Counted from the stretch's first letter, positions 42,749 to 54,046 are shown. The stretch is 64,000 nt of DNA from Sphingopyxis sp. 113P3 (GCF_001278035.1 NZ_CP009452.1:2017501-2081500); one strand, 5' to 3'. Notes: generated from the sequence alone by a model not told the origin. Program-made: numbers and translations.

Positions 42749-43450
42749 GTGGAACCGATGACCTTGCTGATCGTGACCTGCATCTTGTTCGTGGGTTCGC
42801 ACCTCATACTGTCGCACCCGCTGCGCGCGCCGCTCGCAGGCCGCATGGGCGAGCGGCCCTTCCAGATTGTGTATTCCATCGTGGCACTCGCGACATTCAT
42901 ACTCGTCGTGCAGGCGTGGCGCGGCATGCCGCCCGAGCCGCCGCTCTGGGCTGCAGGCGATGCGCTGTGGACGATGGCCTCGCTCCTCGTGCTCCTCGCG
43001 AGCATTCTCTTCATGGGCTCGCTCGTCGGTAATCCGGCATTGCCCGCCCCCGGCGCGGCCTTTGCCGCACAAAGTGCTCCTCGCGGCGTTTATGCGATCA
43101 CCCGCCACCCGATGATGTGGGGCTTTTCCCTCTGGGCGTTGGCCCACGCACTCGTCATGCCAACCCCGGGCCAGATGGTGCTCTCCGCAACGATCGCGTT
43201 TCTCGCACTCGTCGGAGCTGCAGGGCAGGACGCGAAGAAGGCTCAGTTGATGGGCGACACGTGGCGGCACTGGGCGGCCCGTACGAGCTTCGTACCTTTC
43301 GCGCGGCAGGCCAGCGGTACCACGCCATGGGGCGATACCATCCCCCGTCCGCACGCGCTGTTCGGCGGTATTCTCGTCTGGCTCGCCGCGACCTGGGCGC
43401 ATGGCGCACTCGGCTATATGGCTGCGGGCATATGGCGCTGGGTCGGCTAG
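42749..43450 (+). CDS. NnrU-family membrane protein
   Basis: A 233-residue polytopic membrane protein (about five to six helices). It has the NnrU family motifs: the N-terminal FVGSHLILSHPLRAPL, the GVYAITRHPMMWGFSLWALAH block (conserved T-R-H-P-x-x-W-G) and GDTWRHWAARTSFVPFA. NnrU proteins were named for an effect on nitric-oxide reductase expression; a methyltransferase-like (isoprenylcysteine) fold is suggested for related proteins. No nor/nir genes are nearby. Start GTG at 42749 follows AAGGGG closely; ATG at 42758 is possible. Confidence 0.87.
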   Translation: MEPMTLLIVTCILFVGSHLILSHPLRAPLAGRMGERPFQIVYSIVALATFILVVQAWRGMPPEPPLWAAGDALWTMASLLVLLASILFMGSLVGNPALPAPGAAFAAQSAPRGVYAITRHPMMWGFSLWALAHALVMPTPGQMVLSATIAFLALVGAAGQDAKKAQLMGDTWRHWAARTSFVPFARQASGTTPWGDTIPRPHALFGGILVWLAATWAHGALGYMAAGIWRWVG

Positions 43451-43553
43451 GCGCGCGAAACGGAGCCGCGGAGGCCGACAGCGAAGCGGGTCGCCGCCGC
43501 GGACGCCTGCTATAGCAAGCGCGGAGCAAGGCGCCGCGCCCCGCAAAGCCCCC

Positions 43554-44549
43554 TTAAAGCCGTACCATTCGCATGCCCTGCTCACCATATCGGGGGCCGC
43601 GGGTGCCCCCCCGAGGGGCGGCAGCTTCGATCATGGCGAGGTCTTCTGCCGTCAGCAAGACATCGGGAGCGGCGACGCTGTCCTCCATCGTGGCGCGGCG
43701 CTTGGTGCCGGGAATCGGGACGATGTCGTCACGCTGCGCCAGCAGCCAGGCGAGTGCGACTTGCGCGTTCGAAACACCATGCTTTGCCGCGATATCGGCG
43801 ATGGTATCGACGATCGCGAGGTTGGCGGGCAGGTTTTCCTCCGAGTAGCGCGGGTCATTGCGTCGCCAGTCATGCTCTGGAAGCTCGTCGCGGCTGCGGA
43901 TCGTGCCGGCAAGGAAACCGCGGCCGAGCGGGGAATAGGGAACGAAACCGATGCCGTTTTCGCGGCAGATGCCGAGAATTTCCTCTTCAACGTCCCGTTC
44001 CCAGATCGAATATTCGCTCTGCAGCGCAGTGATCGGTGCGGCCTTGGCCGCGCGGCGTAACGTGTCCGGACCGGCTTCGGAGAGCGCGATGTGCCGGACC
44101 TTGCCCTCCTTGACGAGCTCCATCATGCCCCCGACCGTTTCTTCGATCGGGACCGTGGGATCGACGCGGTGCTGATAGAAGAGATCGATCACATCGATAC
44201 CAAGCCGCTGGAGCGAACCCTCGCAGGCGCGGCGGGCGTTGGCAGGTGAGCCGTCGACACCGACGATCTGCTTGCCATCGAACCTGAAGCCGAACTTGGT
44301 CGCGATCACGAGACCGTTGCGCTTGTCTCGGATCGCCTCGCCGAGCAGTTCCTCGTTCGCGAAGGGACCATAGATTTCGGCGGTATCGAAGAAGGTGACG
44401 CCAAGGTCGATCGCGCGGTGGATCGTGCGCGTTGCCTCGTCCATGTCGGCGGCCTCGCCATACAGGATATTGCCCCCCTTGATCATCGGCATGCAGCCGA
44501 TGCCAATCGCAGATACCTGAAGCCCCTGGCCAAGCGTGCGATACTTCAT
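43554..44549 (-). CDS. Aldo/keto reductase
   Basis: A 331-residue AKR with the TIM-barrel and NADPH motifs. The catalytic tetrad is visible: Asp and Tyr in FFDTAEIYGPFANEE, Lys in VIATKFGFRF and His in DLFYQHRVDPTVP. C-terminal AWLLAQRDDIVPIPGTKRR binds the cofactor phosphate. Members reduce carbonyls, and this subgroup (YajO/oxidoreductase type) often acts on general aldehydes. GGAGAA precedes the ATG. Its start overlaps the stop of the upstream symporter by 4 bp, making an operon. Confidence 0.92.
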   Translation of the reverse strand: MKYRTLGQGLQVSAIGIGCMPMIKGGNILYGEAADMDEATRTIHRAIDLGVTFFDTAEIYGPFANEELLGEAIRDKRNGLVIATKFGFRFDGKQIVGVDGSPANARRACEGSLQRLGIDVIDLFYQHRVDPTVPIEETVGGMMELVKEGKVRHIALSEAGPDTLRRAAKAAPITALQSEYSIWERDVEEEILGICRENGIGFVPYSPLGRGFLAGTIRSRDELPEHDWRRNDPRYSEENLPANLAIVDTIADIAAKHGVSNAQVALAWLLAQRDDIVPIPGTKRRATMEDSVAAPDVLLTAEDLAMIEAAAPRGGTRGPRYGEQGMRMVRL

Positions 44550-45793
44550 GGCGTTTCTCCTGCCTGTTCGTCCGCGACTGCGTCAGCGGCATATTTGGTG
44601 GCGGCGACATCGGCGACGACATTGCCGAGCGTACGCCAGATATCGGGGAATGTCTCGACCGCGACAAGAAGGCCGAGCGGGGCGACGGGGACACCCATCG
44701 ACACCGCGATCGGCGCAATCGAGGTGACAAAGCTGATCGAACCGGGAAGGCTGACGGCGCTCAGCGCCGCGGCGACCGCGACGGTAAGGCCGATCGCCAT
44801 TGTCCATGGCGTCAGCCCGATCCCGAACAACCAGGCAATGTAGATGACCACCGCGAGATTCATCGCCGTGCTGGTGAAGCGGAAAAGCGCGACTGCGAGC
44901 GGCAGGACGATGTCGGCCTTTTTGGGGTCGACCCCCAGCGCTTCGGAGGCCTTGAGCATCGGCGGCAGGCTGGCGAGCGAGCTTTGCGTGCTGAGTGCGA
45001 CCGCAAAGGCCGGGATCATTGCGCGGATGAAGCGGGGCGGCGCGACGCCGGCGACCAGCCAGGCGAGGATGAGGCCGAGGACCAGGCAGGCGGCGCCGAT
45101 AGCCGAGATGATGAGCACATAGTGGAGGAGCCCGCCGAACGCCGCAAATCCGGCCTTGACGGCAAGCGCGTAGCCAAGCGCAAACACCCCGATCGGTGCG
45201 AGCGCAAGAACCCAGCCGATCACGACCAGCATGGCGTTGCCAAGGGCCTTGAACAGGTTCGAAAGGCTCGCGCGCTGTTCGGGTTCGATGCGGGTGATCG
45301 CAAAGGCGAAGATGGTGGTGAAGACGATGAGAGGCAGAACCGCGGTTTCCGCCGCGGCGGCGATCGGGTTGGTGGGCACGAGGCTGAGTAGATAGTCGGC
45401 AAAGGTCGGTGATGGCGGTGCCTCGAGCGCCCCTCCCAGTCCGCGGCGAAGCGCCTCGGCCGCGCTCGCCGACAGCGGAAAGACGTGTAGAAGCAGGGGG
45501 GTGAGCAAGAGCGCCATGATGCCGGTGATGACAATCGCGACGATGAAGGTTGCAACCGCCCGCGCCGCGAGGGTGCCGGCGCGCGCGGCGTCGGCGGTCG
45601 CGGTGATTCCGGTGACCAGCAGGGCAACAATCAGGGGGACGATTGTCATCTTGAGTGCGTTGAGCCAGAGGAGACCGACCGGCTCGACGATACGCAGCGA
45701 GGCGCTCGCCCCGCCAGGCGACAGGCCTTCCACCCCGACGCCCAGCAACATTCCGACGATGAGCGCCGAGAGGATGACCCATGCGGATTTCAC
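44546..45793 (-). CDS. Dicarboxylate/amino acid:cation symporter (DAACS)
   Basis: A 415-residue transporter of the glutamate/dicarboxylate (GltP/DctA) family, with eight membrane helices and two re-entrant hairpins. Family motifs: LNALKMTIVPLIVALLVTGI, AVALSTQSSLASLPPMLKA (the serine-rich hairpin HP1), DIVLPLAVALFRFTSTAMNL and a GxPG-like SLPGSISFVTSIAP hairpin. It carries C4-dicarboxylates or acidic amino acids with cations. GTG at 45793 (MKSAWVILSALIVG) is the preferred start because GAGGAA lies 7 bases upstream; the frame is open farther to 45874. It is divergent from glmM. Confidence 0.9.
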   Translation of the reverse strand: MKSAWVILSALIVGMLLGVGVEGLSPGGASASLRIVEPVGLLWLNALKMTIVPLIVALLVTGITATADAARAGTLAARAVATFIVAIVITGIMALLLTPLLLHVFPLSASAAEALRRGLGGALEAPPSPTFADYLLSLVPTNPIAAAAETAVLPLIVFTTIFAFAITRIEPEQRASLSNLFKALGNAMLVVIGWVLALAPIGVFALGYALAVKAGFAAFGGLLHYVLIISAIGAACLVLGLILAWLVAGVAPPRFIRAMIPAFAVALSTQSSLASLPPMLKASEALGVDPKKADIVLPLAVALFRFTSTAMNLAVVIYIAWLFGIGLTPWTMAIGLTVAVAAALSAVSLPGSISFVTSIAPIAVSMGVPVAPLGLLVAVETFPDIWRTLGNVVADVAATKYAADAVADEQAGETP

Positions 45794-45913
45794 GTTCAAA
45801 TTCCTCGGGCAGTTGCTGGCCTTCTTGCCAAGCAAAAATGGGTGACCTAGGGCCATCCCGGGGGCTCCGGGCAAGCTCTTGTCCTGGTGTTCGGCTTAAG
45901 TAGCAGAGGTGGC

Positions 45914-47254
45914 ATGCGCAAGTTTTTCGGAACCGACGGTATCCGCGGGATGACGAACGAGATTCCGATGACGGCCGAGGTTGCGATGCGCGTGGGCATG
46001 GCCGCCGGCGCCCACTTCCTGCGCGGAACGCACAAACATCGCGTCGTGATCGGCAAGGATACACGTCTGTCGGGGTACATGCTCGAAAACGCGCTTGTCG
46101 CTGGCTTTACAAGCGTCGGCATGGACGTCGTTCAGGTTGGCCCAATGCCGACTCCGGCGGTGGCGATGCTGACGCATTCGATGCGCGCCGATCTTGGCGT
46201 GGTGATCTCGGCGAGCCACAATCCCTTTCACGACAATGGGATCAAATTGTTCGGCCCCGACGGCTACAAGCTGTCGGACGAGGACGAGGCGCAGATCGAG
46301 CTGCTGCTCGCCGAGCAGCCGAAGCTTGCCGCGCCGGCGCAGATCGGACGCGCGAAGCGGATCGAGGACGCGCGCGGCCGTTATATCCACGCCGTCAAGC
46401 AGAGCCTGCCCGAATCGGCGCGCCTCGATGGATTGAAGATCGTCCTCGATTGCGCCAATGGCGCCGCCTACAACAGCGCGCCGACGGTGTTCTGGGAACT
46501 GGGCGCCGATGTGGTGGCGATCGGGGTTGAACCCAATGGCGTCAATATCAACGATCGCTGCGGCTCGACGGCACCTGGGCTTTTGCAGGAGACCGTCGTC
46601 GCGAGCGGCGCCCATATCGGGATCGCGCTCGACGGCGATGCCGACCGGCTGATCATCGTCGACGAAAAGGGCGCAATCGTTGATGGGGATCAGATCATGG
46701 GTCTCATCGGGGCAAGCTGGGCGCGGCAGGGGCGGCTGAAGGGCGGGGGGGTCGTGGCGACGGTCATGTCGAACCTGGGCCTTGAGCGCTTTTTGGAGAG
46801 TGAGGGGCTGCGGCTCGAGCGCACCAAGGTCGGCGACCGCTATGTGCTTGAACGCATGAAAAGCGGGGGCTTCAATGTGGGCGGTGAGCAATCGGGACAT
46901 ATGATCCTATCCGACCACGCAACCACCGGGGACGGAACGCTCGCCGGGCTCCAGGTTCTCGCCGAGCTCGTGACCTCGGGCAAACCCGCGAGCGAACTGC
47001 TCCACCAGTTCGACCCGGTACCCCAGCTTCTGAAGAATGTGCGCTTCAAGGGCGGCAAACCGCTCGACGACGCACAGGTCCAGGCGACGATTGCCGAGGG
47101 AGAGGGCGCGCTCGACGGCCGCGGCCGCCTCGTCATCCGCGCCTCGGGCACCGAACCCGTGATCCGCGTGATGGCCGAGGGCGACGACGCCGGCGAAGTC
47201 GAGCGCGTGGTCGATATGATTTGCGACGCAGTGCGCGTTGCTGCAGGAGAATAG
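45914..47254 (+). CDS. glmM: Phosphoglucosamine mutase
   Basis: A 446-residue enzyme that converts glucosamine-6-P to glucosamine-1-P for peptidoglycan and LPS. The phospho-serine loop is [17 protein letters not shown] (about 97-113); the Mg2+ loop [11 protein letters not shown] and sugar-binding [11 protein letters not shown] follow, and [15 protein letters not shown] closes the phosphate site. ATG at 45914 ([12 protein letters not shown]) is the canonical start. A DUF1272 gene starts 2 bp after the stop. Confidence 0.96.
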   Translation: MRKFFGTDGIRGMTNEIPMTAEVAMRVGMAAGAHFLRGTHKHRVVIGKDTRLSGYMLENALVAGFTSVGMDVVQVGPMPTPAVAMLTHSMRADLGVVISASHNPFHDNGIKLFGPDGYKLSDEDEAQIELLLAEQPKLAAPAQIGRAKRIEDARGRYIHAVKQSLPESARLDGLKIVLDCANGAAYNSAPTVFWELGADVVAIGVEPNGVNINDRCGSTAPGLLQETVVASGAHIGIALDGDADRLIIVDEKGAIVDGDQIMGLIGASWARQGRLKGGGVVATVMSNLGLERFLESEGLRLERTKVGDRYVLERMKSGGFNVGGEQSGHMILSDHATTGDGTLAGLQVLAELVTSGKPASELLHQFDPVPQLLKNVRFKGGKPLDDAQVQATIAEGEGALDGRGRLVIRASGTEPVIRVMAEGDDAGEVERVVDMICDAVRVAAGE

Positions 47255-47256
47255 AC

Positions 47257-47487
47257 ATGCTCGAAATGCGCCCCGATTGCGAACGTTGCGGCCGCGATCT
47301 GCCCGCCGACATCCACGGCGCCTTCATCTGCTCGTTCGAGTGCACTTTCTGCGCCGATTGCGCCGACAAGCTCGACGAGCGCTGCCCCAATTGTGGCGGT
47401 GACCTGCTCGACCGGCCGCTGCGCGAAGGCGCGGCGCTGGCCAAATTCCCGGCGTCGACCGAGCGGCGCCATCCGGGCGCGCGATGA
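47257..47487 (+). CDS. DUF1272 zinc-ribbon-like protein
   Basis: A 76-residue cysteine-rich protein: LEMRPDCERCGRDLP, CSFECTFCADCAD and CPNCGGDLLDRP contain CxxC pairs that should bind zinc, the DUF1272 pattern. GCAGGAG precedes ATG at 47257. The gene lies between glmM and thiD and overlaps neither, but the very small gaps (2 bp upstream, 19 bp downstream) point to a single transcript. Function unknown. Confidence 0.9.
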   Translation: MLEMRPDCERCGRDLPADIHGAFICSFECTFCADCADKLDERCPNCGGDLLDRPLREGAALAKFPASTERRHPGAR

Positions 47488-47506
47488 CGCGATCGGGGGC
47501 GGTGCG

Positions 47507-48649
47507 ATGACGGCGCGGGTCCTGATCATCGCCGGATCCGACAGCGGGGGCGGCGCAGGGATCCAGGCCGACATCAAGACGGTGACGATGCTTGGCGGTC
47601 ACGCGATGACTGCGATTGCCGCGATTACAGCGCAAAATACACTCGGGGTGCAGGGCGTGCACGCGGTCCCGACGGACATGGTGCTGATGCAGATCGACAG
47701 CGTCGAGAGCGACATCGGCGTCGATGCGATCAAGATCGGGATGATCGGCAGCGCCGAAACCGCGGCAGCCGTTGCCGAGCGGCTGGCGCGTCCCGACCTT
47801 TCGGGCGCGCCCGTCGTCTTCGATCCGGTGATGGTGTCGACGAGTGGATCGGTGCTCGCCGACGCAGCGACGATCCGGGCATTCGAGGCGCTGCTGGCGC
47901 GTGCGGCGCTGGTGACCCCCAACCTCGGCGAACTGTCAGCGCTCGGCGGCGAAGAGGCCATTCTCGCGTACGGCTGCGCGCTGCTCGTCAAGGGCGGGCA
48001 CGGCGAAGGCGAGATGGTGACCGACCGGCTGCTCGAGGCCGGGGCGGGCGAAGTCGCGCGCTGGGAAGCGCCGAGGATCGACACGCCCTACACGCATGGC
48101 ACCGGCTGCACGCTTGCGAGCGCTATCGCCACCGGGCTCGCGCAGGGCATGCCGGTCGAGCCAGCGACCGCGCGCGCGCGCGATTTCGTGCGTCTCTCGC
48201 TGCTCGATGCGCCGGGGCTTGGCGAGGGGCATGGTCCGATGGGGCAGCAGGCGGTGCGCAATGACGGGCTGTTTACCGGTCCGGCGCTCAATCAGGTCAC
48301 GCTGCCGGCGGCCGACTATGGCGCCTCGGTCGCCTTCTACAAGCAGATGGGGCTGACGCAGATCGTCGACAGCCCGGAGAATGGCTATGCACGCTTTGAA
48401 GCCGCCAACGGTGTAACGCTCTCGGTCCACGTCGGGGGTGGCGGCGCGGGCGGCGCGACAATCTACCTCGAAAGCGGCGCGCTCGATGCCTGGGTCGCCT
48501 ATCTCGCGCGGCGCGGGGTGCGCTTCGACACGATGCCCAAGGATGAGCCAAGGGGCTGGCGCGAGGCGCGACTGACCGATCCTGCCGGGAATCGCCTTTG
48601 CCTCTATCAGGCGGGCGAATATCGGAGATATCCGCCTTGGCGTATCTGA
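47507..48649 (+). CDS. thiD: ThiD (HMP/HMP-P kinase) fused to a C-terminal VOC/glyoxalase domain
   Basis: A 380-residue protein. Residues 1 to about 245 are Thi[44 protein letters not shown] and the anion-hole [19 protein letters not shown]. This part phosphorylates hydroxymethylpyrimidine (and its phosphate) in thiamine synthesis. Residues about 257-380 form a VOC/glyoxalase-like domain: [32 protein letters not shown] and [16 protein letters not shown]. The reading frame is continuous with no stop between the two. ATG at 47507 gives the normal ThiD start. The fused domain is probably a lyase/resistance-fold domain of unknown substrate. Confidence 0.9.
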   Translation: MTARVLIIAGSDSGGGAGIQADIKTVTMLGGHAMTAIAAITAQNTLGVQGVHAVPTDMVLMQIDSVESDIGVDAIKIGMIGSAETAAAVAERLARPDLSGAPVVFDPVMVSTSGSVLADAATIRAFEALLARAALVTPNLGELSALGGEEAILAYGCALLVKGGHGEGEMVTDRLLEAGAGEVARWEAPRIDTPYTHGTGCTLASAIATGLAQGMPVEPATARARDFVRLSLLDAPGLGEGHGPMGQQAVRNDGLFTGPALNQVTLPAADYGASVAFYKQMGLTQIVDSPENGYARFEAANGVTLSVHVGGGGAGGATIYLESGALDAWVAYLARRGVRFDTMPKDEPRGWREARLTDPAGNRLCLYQAGEYRRYPPWRI

Positions 48650-49200
48650 CGGTCGGTGTCGACGAGGCCGGGCGCGGCCCGCTCGCGGGGCCGGTTGTCG
48701 CGGCCGCGGTGATCCTGTGCGAGGGCGGAATCGATGGCCTCGACGATTCCAAAAAGCTGACCGCGAAGCGGCGGGGCGAGCTCGACATCCTGATCAAGAC
48801 CCGCTGCCGCTGGGGCATCGGCGAGGCAAGCGTCGCCGAGATCGATGCGGTCAACATCCTGCAGGCGACTTTCCTTGCAATGACGCGCGCGGTCGAGGCA
48901 CTGGGCTGCGACCCGCATGAAATACTCGTCGACGGCAACCGGCTGCCGCGCTGGAAATATCGTGCGCGCGCGGTGATCGGCGGCGACGCCCTGCACCCCT
49001 GCATTTCCGCGGCGAGCATCATTGCCAAAGAGCATCGCGATCGCATCATGGTCGCAGCGGCACGCGACTACCCGGTCTTTGGCTGGGCGACGAACATGGG
49101 CTATGGTACCCCCGAGCATCTCAGGGCGCTGCGCGAGCACGGTCCGACGCCGCTCCACCGGGCGAGCTTCGCGCCGGTCGCGCAATTGCAGTTGGTCTGA
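48637..49200 (+). CDS. rnhB: Ribonuclease HII
   Basis: A 187-residue RNase HII. The catalytic Asp-Glu pair is in [18 protein letters not shown], followed by [23 protein letters not shown] and [15 protein letters not shown], and the C-terminal [17 protein letters not shown]. It cleaves at ribonucleotides in DNA. TTG at 48637 ([12 protein letters not shown]) is preferred: CGGAGA lies 10 bases upstream and it overlaps the thiD stop by 13 bp; ATG at 48598 would overlap by 52. Confidence 0.93.
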   Translation: MAYLTVGVDEAGRGPLAGPVVAAAVILCEGGIDGLDDSKKLTAKRRGELDILIKTRCRWGIGEASVAEIDAVNILQATFLAMTRAVEALGCDPHEILVDGNRLPRWKYRARAVIGGDALHPCISAASIIAKEHRDRIMVAAARDYPVFGWATNMGYGTPEHLRALREHGPTPLHRASFAPVAQLQLV

Positions 49201-49222
49201 CCGCCGGAGAAGGGGAGAGGCG

Positions 49223-50119
49223 ATGCGCAGCGGATTTACCGCCGAGGATGTCGGCGTGCAGACCGGGCGGCGCTTTCTCGTCACCGGCGCCAATGCCGGT
49301 ATCGGCTTCGAAACTGCGAAGGTCCTTGCCGTGCGCGGCGCCGATGTCGTGCTGGCGTGCCGCGCTGCGGCGCGCGCCGAGGCTGCGATGGATGCGATCC
49401 GCAGCGACGCGCCCACGGCTGAGCTCAGCTTTCTGAAGCTCGACCTTGCCGATCTCGACCAGGTCCGCGAGGCAGCCGCAGCGGTACTCGCCGGGCCCAG
49501 GATCGACGTGCTCATCAACAATGCCGGGGTGATGGTTCCGCCGCGGACGCTGACGCGGCAGGGCGTGGAACTGCAATTCGGGGTCAATCACCTCGGCCCC
49601 TTCGCCTTCACCGGTCTCATCCACCCCCATGTCGACGACCGCATCGTGATCACCGCCAGCCTCGCGCACAAGGGCGGGCACATGGACTACAGCGACCTCG
49701 ACGCGAGTCGCAGCTATCATGTCTGGCAGCGCTATCAGACCAGCAAACTCGCCAATCTGCTGACGATGTACGAACTCGACCGGCGGCTCGGGAAGGCCGG
49801 CCGCGCGACGCAGGCGATCGGTTGTCACCCGGGCGTCGCGCTCACCGAGCTCACCCGGCACCTGCCGATGCCGCTTCGCTATATGACCCCGCTTGCGACC
49901 CCCTTTTTCAACAGCGCGGCGCGGGGCGCCTGGCCGACGCTGCAGGCGGCGACGGGCGCCAATGTGCAGGGCGGCGACTATTTGGGGCCCCAGGGGCTGG
50001 GCGAGGTCACCGGCCGCTCGGGCCCGGCGCGCGCGACGAGCATGGCGCGCGATCCCAAGCTCGCGCGCGAGCTTTGGGAGCGTTCGATCGACCTCACCGG
50101 GGTGGATCCGGGGATATAG
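49223..50119 (+). CDS. Short-chain dehydrogenase/reductase (retinol dehydrogenase-like)
   Basis: A 298-residue SDR. Cofactor motif TGANAGIGFETAKVLAVRGA (TGxxxGIG, about 21-40), structural NNAGVM and catalytic Tyr-x-x-x-Lys as YQTSKLANLL after the serine in ITASLAHKGGH. The substrate loop and end (GCHPGVALTELTRHLP, TPFFNSAARGAWPTLQAA) match the RDH/WWOX-like SDRs acting on long hydrophobic carbonyls. Cofactor site R51-type CRAAARAEAA suggests NADP(H). GGAGAAGGGGAGAGG precedes the ATG at 49223. It is followed 22 bp later by the DUF2804 gene. Confidence 0.9.
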   Translation: MRSGFTAEDVGVQTGRRFLVTGANAGIGFETAKVLAVRGADVVLACRAAARAEAAMDAIRSDAPTAELSFLKLDLADLDQVREAAAAVLAGPRIDVLINNAGVMVPPRTLTRQGVELQFGVNHLGPFAFTGLIHPHVDDRIVITASLAHKGGHMDYSDLDASRSYHVWQRYQTSKLANLLTMYELDRRLGKAGRATQAIGCHPGVALTELTRHLPMPLRYMTPLATPFFNSAARGAWPTLQAATGANVQGGDYLGPQGLGEVTGRSGPARATSMARDPKLARELWERSIDLTGVDPGI

Positions 50120-50141
50120 GGGCAGAAGGGCGAGCAAAGCG

Positions 50142-51164
50142 ATGGCGCAGCATGTCATGGGCGAGGGGCCCCTCCACGATGCGGCGGGGCATCTTACAGA
50201 TCCCGGTTATGCGACGCGCGAAGTTCGCCGTTACGACCGCAGCCTGATCGCCGCCCATCCTGCCCGCATCAAGGAATGGGATTATTACTGCGTTCTCAAC
50301 GCGGACTTCGGGCTCGCGCTGACGGTCGCGGACAATGGCTATATCGGCTATCTTGGCGTTTCGTGGATGGATCTGCGCGGGCGAAGCTTTGTAAACGACG
50401 GCGCGCTGATTGCCGAGCCGATGGGGAGGATGGCGCTGCCTGCCAGCGCCGATGCGGGCGATATCGTTCAGGCGCAGGACGGGCTCGAACTGGCCTTCCG
50501 GCACGAGCCGGGCGGACGGAGGCTGACGGTCCGCGCGCCCGGCTTCGACGGCGGCCGCGGGCTATCGGGTGAAATCCGGCTCGATCAGCCCCCGATGGAG
50601 CGGATGGTCATTGCCACTCCCTTCGCCGACGACCCGCACGCCTTTTACTATAATCAGAAAATCAATTGCATGCCGGCGCGGGGCGGTGTGAGGATCGGAT
50701 CACAGGTCCATGATTTCACGCCGGAAACCTCCTTTGGGGTTCTCGATTGGGGCCGCGGCGTGTGGACCTATGACAATGTCTGGTACTGGGGCTCGGCGTC
50801 GGGCCTTGTCGAGGGGCGGCCCATTGGTTTCAACATCGGCTATGGCTTTGGCGAGACCTCCGCGGCGAGCGAGAATATGCTGTTCGTTGATGGCCGCGCG
50901 CACAAGCTTGATCAGATCGCCTTTCACATGCCCAGCGGCGCGCCCGACAGCGATCGGTGGCACTTCACAAGCAATGACGGGCGCTTCGAGATGCATTTTG
51001 TGCCCGCGGTCAACCGCTGGGCCAAGGTCGAAGCCGGCATGGTCAAGACCGAGCAGGATCAGGTCTTTGGCTATTTTTCCGGACAGGTGATCCTCGATGA
51101 CGGCGCACTGCTCGCTGTACGCGGCCTGCCCGGGTTTGCCGAGAAGGTCTGGAACCGCTGGTAA
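50142..51164 (+). CDS. DUF2804 family protein
   Basis: A 340-residue protein of the DUF2804 family, a beta-rich fold related to lipocalin-like/AttH proteins. Typical blocks are RIKEWDYYCVLNADFGLALT (about 43-62), YIGYLGVSWMDLRGRSF, FYYNQKINCMPARGGV and the central GVLDWGRGVWTYDNVWYWGS with GFNIGYGFG. No signal peptide is evident. Members act on or bind lipid-like substrates by inference from fold only. ATG at 50142 has GCAAAGCG and AGAAGGGCGAGC upstream. With the preceding SDR it may form a two-gene operon for a hydrophobic substrate. Confidence 0.88.
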   Translation: MAQHVMGEGPLHDAAGHLTDPGYATREVRRYDRSLIAAHPARIKEWDYYCVLNADFGLALTVADNGYIGYLGVSWMDLRGRSFVNDGALIAEPMGRMALPASADAGDIVQAQDGLELAFRHEPGGRRLTVRAPGFDGGRGLSGEIRLDQPPMERMVIATPFADDPHAFYYNQKINCMPARGGVRIGSQVHDFTPETSFGVLDWGRGVWTYDNVWYWGSASGLVEGRPIGFNIGYGFGETSAASENMLFVDGRAHKLDQIAFHMPSGAPDSDRWHFTSNDGRFEMHFVPAVNRWAKVEAGMVKTEQDQVFGYFSGQVILDDGALLAVRGLPGFAEKVWNRW

Positions 51165-51192
51165 CGGGCACTGCAGGATTTTTTTGCCCAGT

Positions 51193-52521
<1,329 letters not shown>

Positions 52522-52635
52522 GCCTCGATGCTCAAAAGGCCTCGCCCAAGCCTTTCGAAGGGCCGATGCTGGCCTGGGACCATGCGGGAGGAATAAAGTG
52601 CGCCGGCGAATCCAGCACGAACGGAGAGGGGGAGC

Positions 52636-53766
52636 ATGTTTGCTGCGCTGACCAGACCCAGCCTCGGCAACGCCTCGGCGAGCGCGAAAATCTATCTCCG
52701 CCCGGCCTGCTTCGTGGACCGGCCGCACGAGCTCGATGAGGCCTGCCTACGCCTCGCCGATACGATGCTCTGGTTCGCTGCGTGGCAGATCAGCGTGCGC
52801 GATGGCGGCGCCCCCCGATCGGCGCTTGTGCCGGTGCCCGAGCTCGATGACTGGATCGCGGCCATGCCGGACGCGCTCGGGCAGGCGGCAATGGCGCAGC
52901 GCGCCGCGGTGCAGCGCCCGCGCAGCGCGCTCGTGCTCGGCGAAAGGACCGTGCGTCTTAATGAACCGCAGCTCATGGGCATATTAAACGTGACGCCCGA
53001 CAGCTTCTCCGACGGCGGTAAGCATGTTGACGCGGTTGCAGCGGCCGAGGCGGGGTTCGCCATGGCGGCGGCGGGGGCTGCCATCATCGATGTCGGCGGC
53101 GAATCGACGCGCCCCGGAGCGCCCCTGGTCTGGGAAGGGGACGAGGTCGCGCGCGTCGAGGGCGTCGTCGCGGCGCTTGCGAAGGGCGGCGTCGCGGTAT
53201 CGATCGATACGCGCAAGGCCGCGGTCATGGAGGCCGCCCTCGCTGCGGGAGCGGCGATCGTCAACGATATTTCGGCGCTGCGCTACGATGCGCGTGCGGT
53301 GGAGGTGGTCACGGGCGCTGGGTGCCCTGTTGTGCTGATGCACGCGCCGTCGGCAAAGAGCGACCCGCATGAGGGCAGCGGATATGATCATCCGCTCCTC
53401 GATGTCTACGATATGCTCGAAGCGCGCATAGCAGCCTGTATTGCGGCCGGAATCGACCCTGCGAAGATCATCGTCGATCCAGGTCTCGGCTTCGGCAAGG
53501 GGGTCGCCGACAATCTTGCGCTGGTAAACGGCCTGGCGCTGTTTCACACGCTCGGCTGTCCGATCCTGTTCGGGGCGAGCCGTAAGCGGATGGTCGGCGC
53601 GCTCGATAACGAGGCGCCTGCGGATCAGCGGTTGGGCGGGAGTGTCGCGCTCCATTATCAGGCCGCATCGCAGGGCGCGCAATTGCTGCGCGTGCACGAC
53701 ATAGCCGAGAATCGCCAGGCGCTGCGCGTGTGGCGCGGATTGAGGGACGCAGCGCTGACGGCCTGA
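52636..53766 (+). CDS. folP: Dihydropteroate synthase with N-terminal extension
   Basis: A 376-residue protein whose residues about 110-370 are FolP: LMGILNVTPDSFSDGGKHVD, IIDVGGESTRPGA, VSIDTRKAAVME, IVNDISALRYD and VDPGLGFGKGVADNLALVNG. It condenses p-aminobenzoate with the pterin diphosphate. The first 100 residues (YLRPACFVDRPHELDEACLR, VPVPELDDWIAAMPDALG) are extra compared with the usual 280-residue enzyme. The start is ATG at 52636 with GGAGAGGGGGAGC upstream. It follows ccrM with a 114-bp gap. Confidence 0.93.
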   Translation: MFAALTRPSLGNASASAKIYLRPACFVDRPHELDEACLRLADTMLWFAAWQISVRDGGAPRSALVPVPELDDWIAAMPDALGQAAMAQRAAVQRPRSALVLGERTVRLNEPQLMGILNVTPDSFSDGGKHVDAVAAAEAGFAMAAAGAAIIDVGGESTRPGAPLVWEGDEVARVEGVVAALAKGGVAVSIDTRKAAVMEAALAAGAAIVNDISALRYDARAVEVVTGAGCPVVLMHAPSAKSDPHEGSGYDHPLLDVYDMLEARIAACIAAGIDPAKIIVDPGLGFGKGVADNLALVNGLALFHTLGCPILFGASRKRMVGALDNEAPADQRLGGSVALHYQAASQGAQLLRVHDIAENRQALRVWRGLRDAALTA

Positions 53767-54046
53767 TTCGCGGGTCGCAGCCTCAACTCTCGATGGGGCG
53801 TCACTCTATATTTGCCATTCGGCCTTGCGGCAGGTCTCATGGAAGTTTGAATGTCACCATATCCTTATTGCCATAAGGCCGTCATTCTAAACGCAGGATT
53901 ATGCCGCACCCTGTTGCCAAGTGGCGGATGCCTGCAGTCAGCCATTAGTGGCTCGGCATCGTCAGCGATGAAAACGGGCTGCGCAATATGGAGGATACCA
54001 CCGCAATCGGTGCGGATCGATTAGCTCATCGGCATCCTCGGTCGCT
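53767..54046. other. Non-coding stretch after folP
   Basis: About 280 bp without a convincing gene on either strand. It holds a short inverted repeat CCTTAT TGCC ATAAGG at 53863-53878. Composition looks lower in GC than the neighbouring genes. A 79-codon plus-strand frame (53988-54227) overlaps the pseudogene below and lacks a family pattern. Confidence 0.5.

Noticed and set aside
51165..51192. T7 run after the DUF2804 stop as terminator
   Set aside because: GGGCA and TGCCC flank the T-run, but the T-run lies in the loop rather than after the stem, so it is not a classical terminator.
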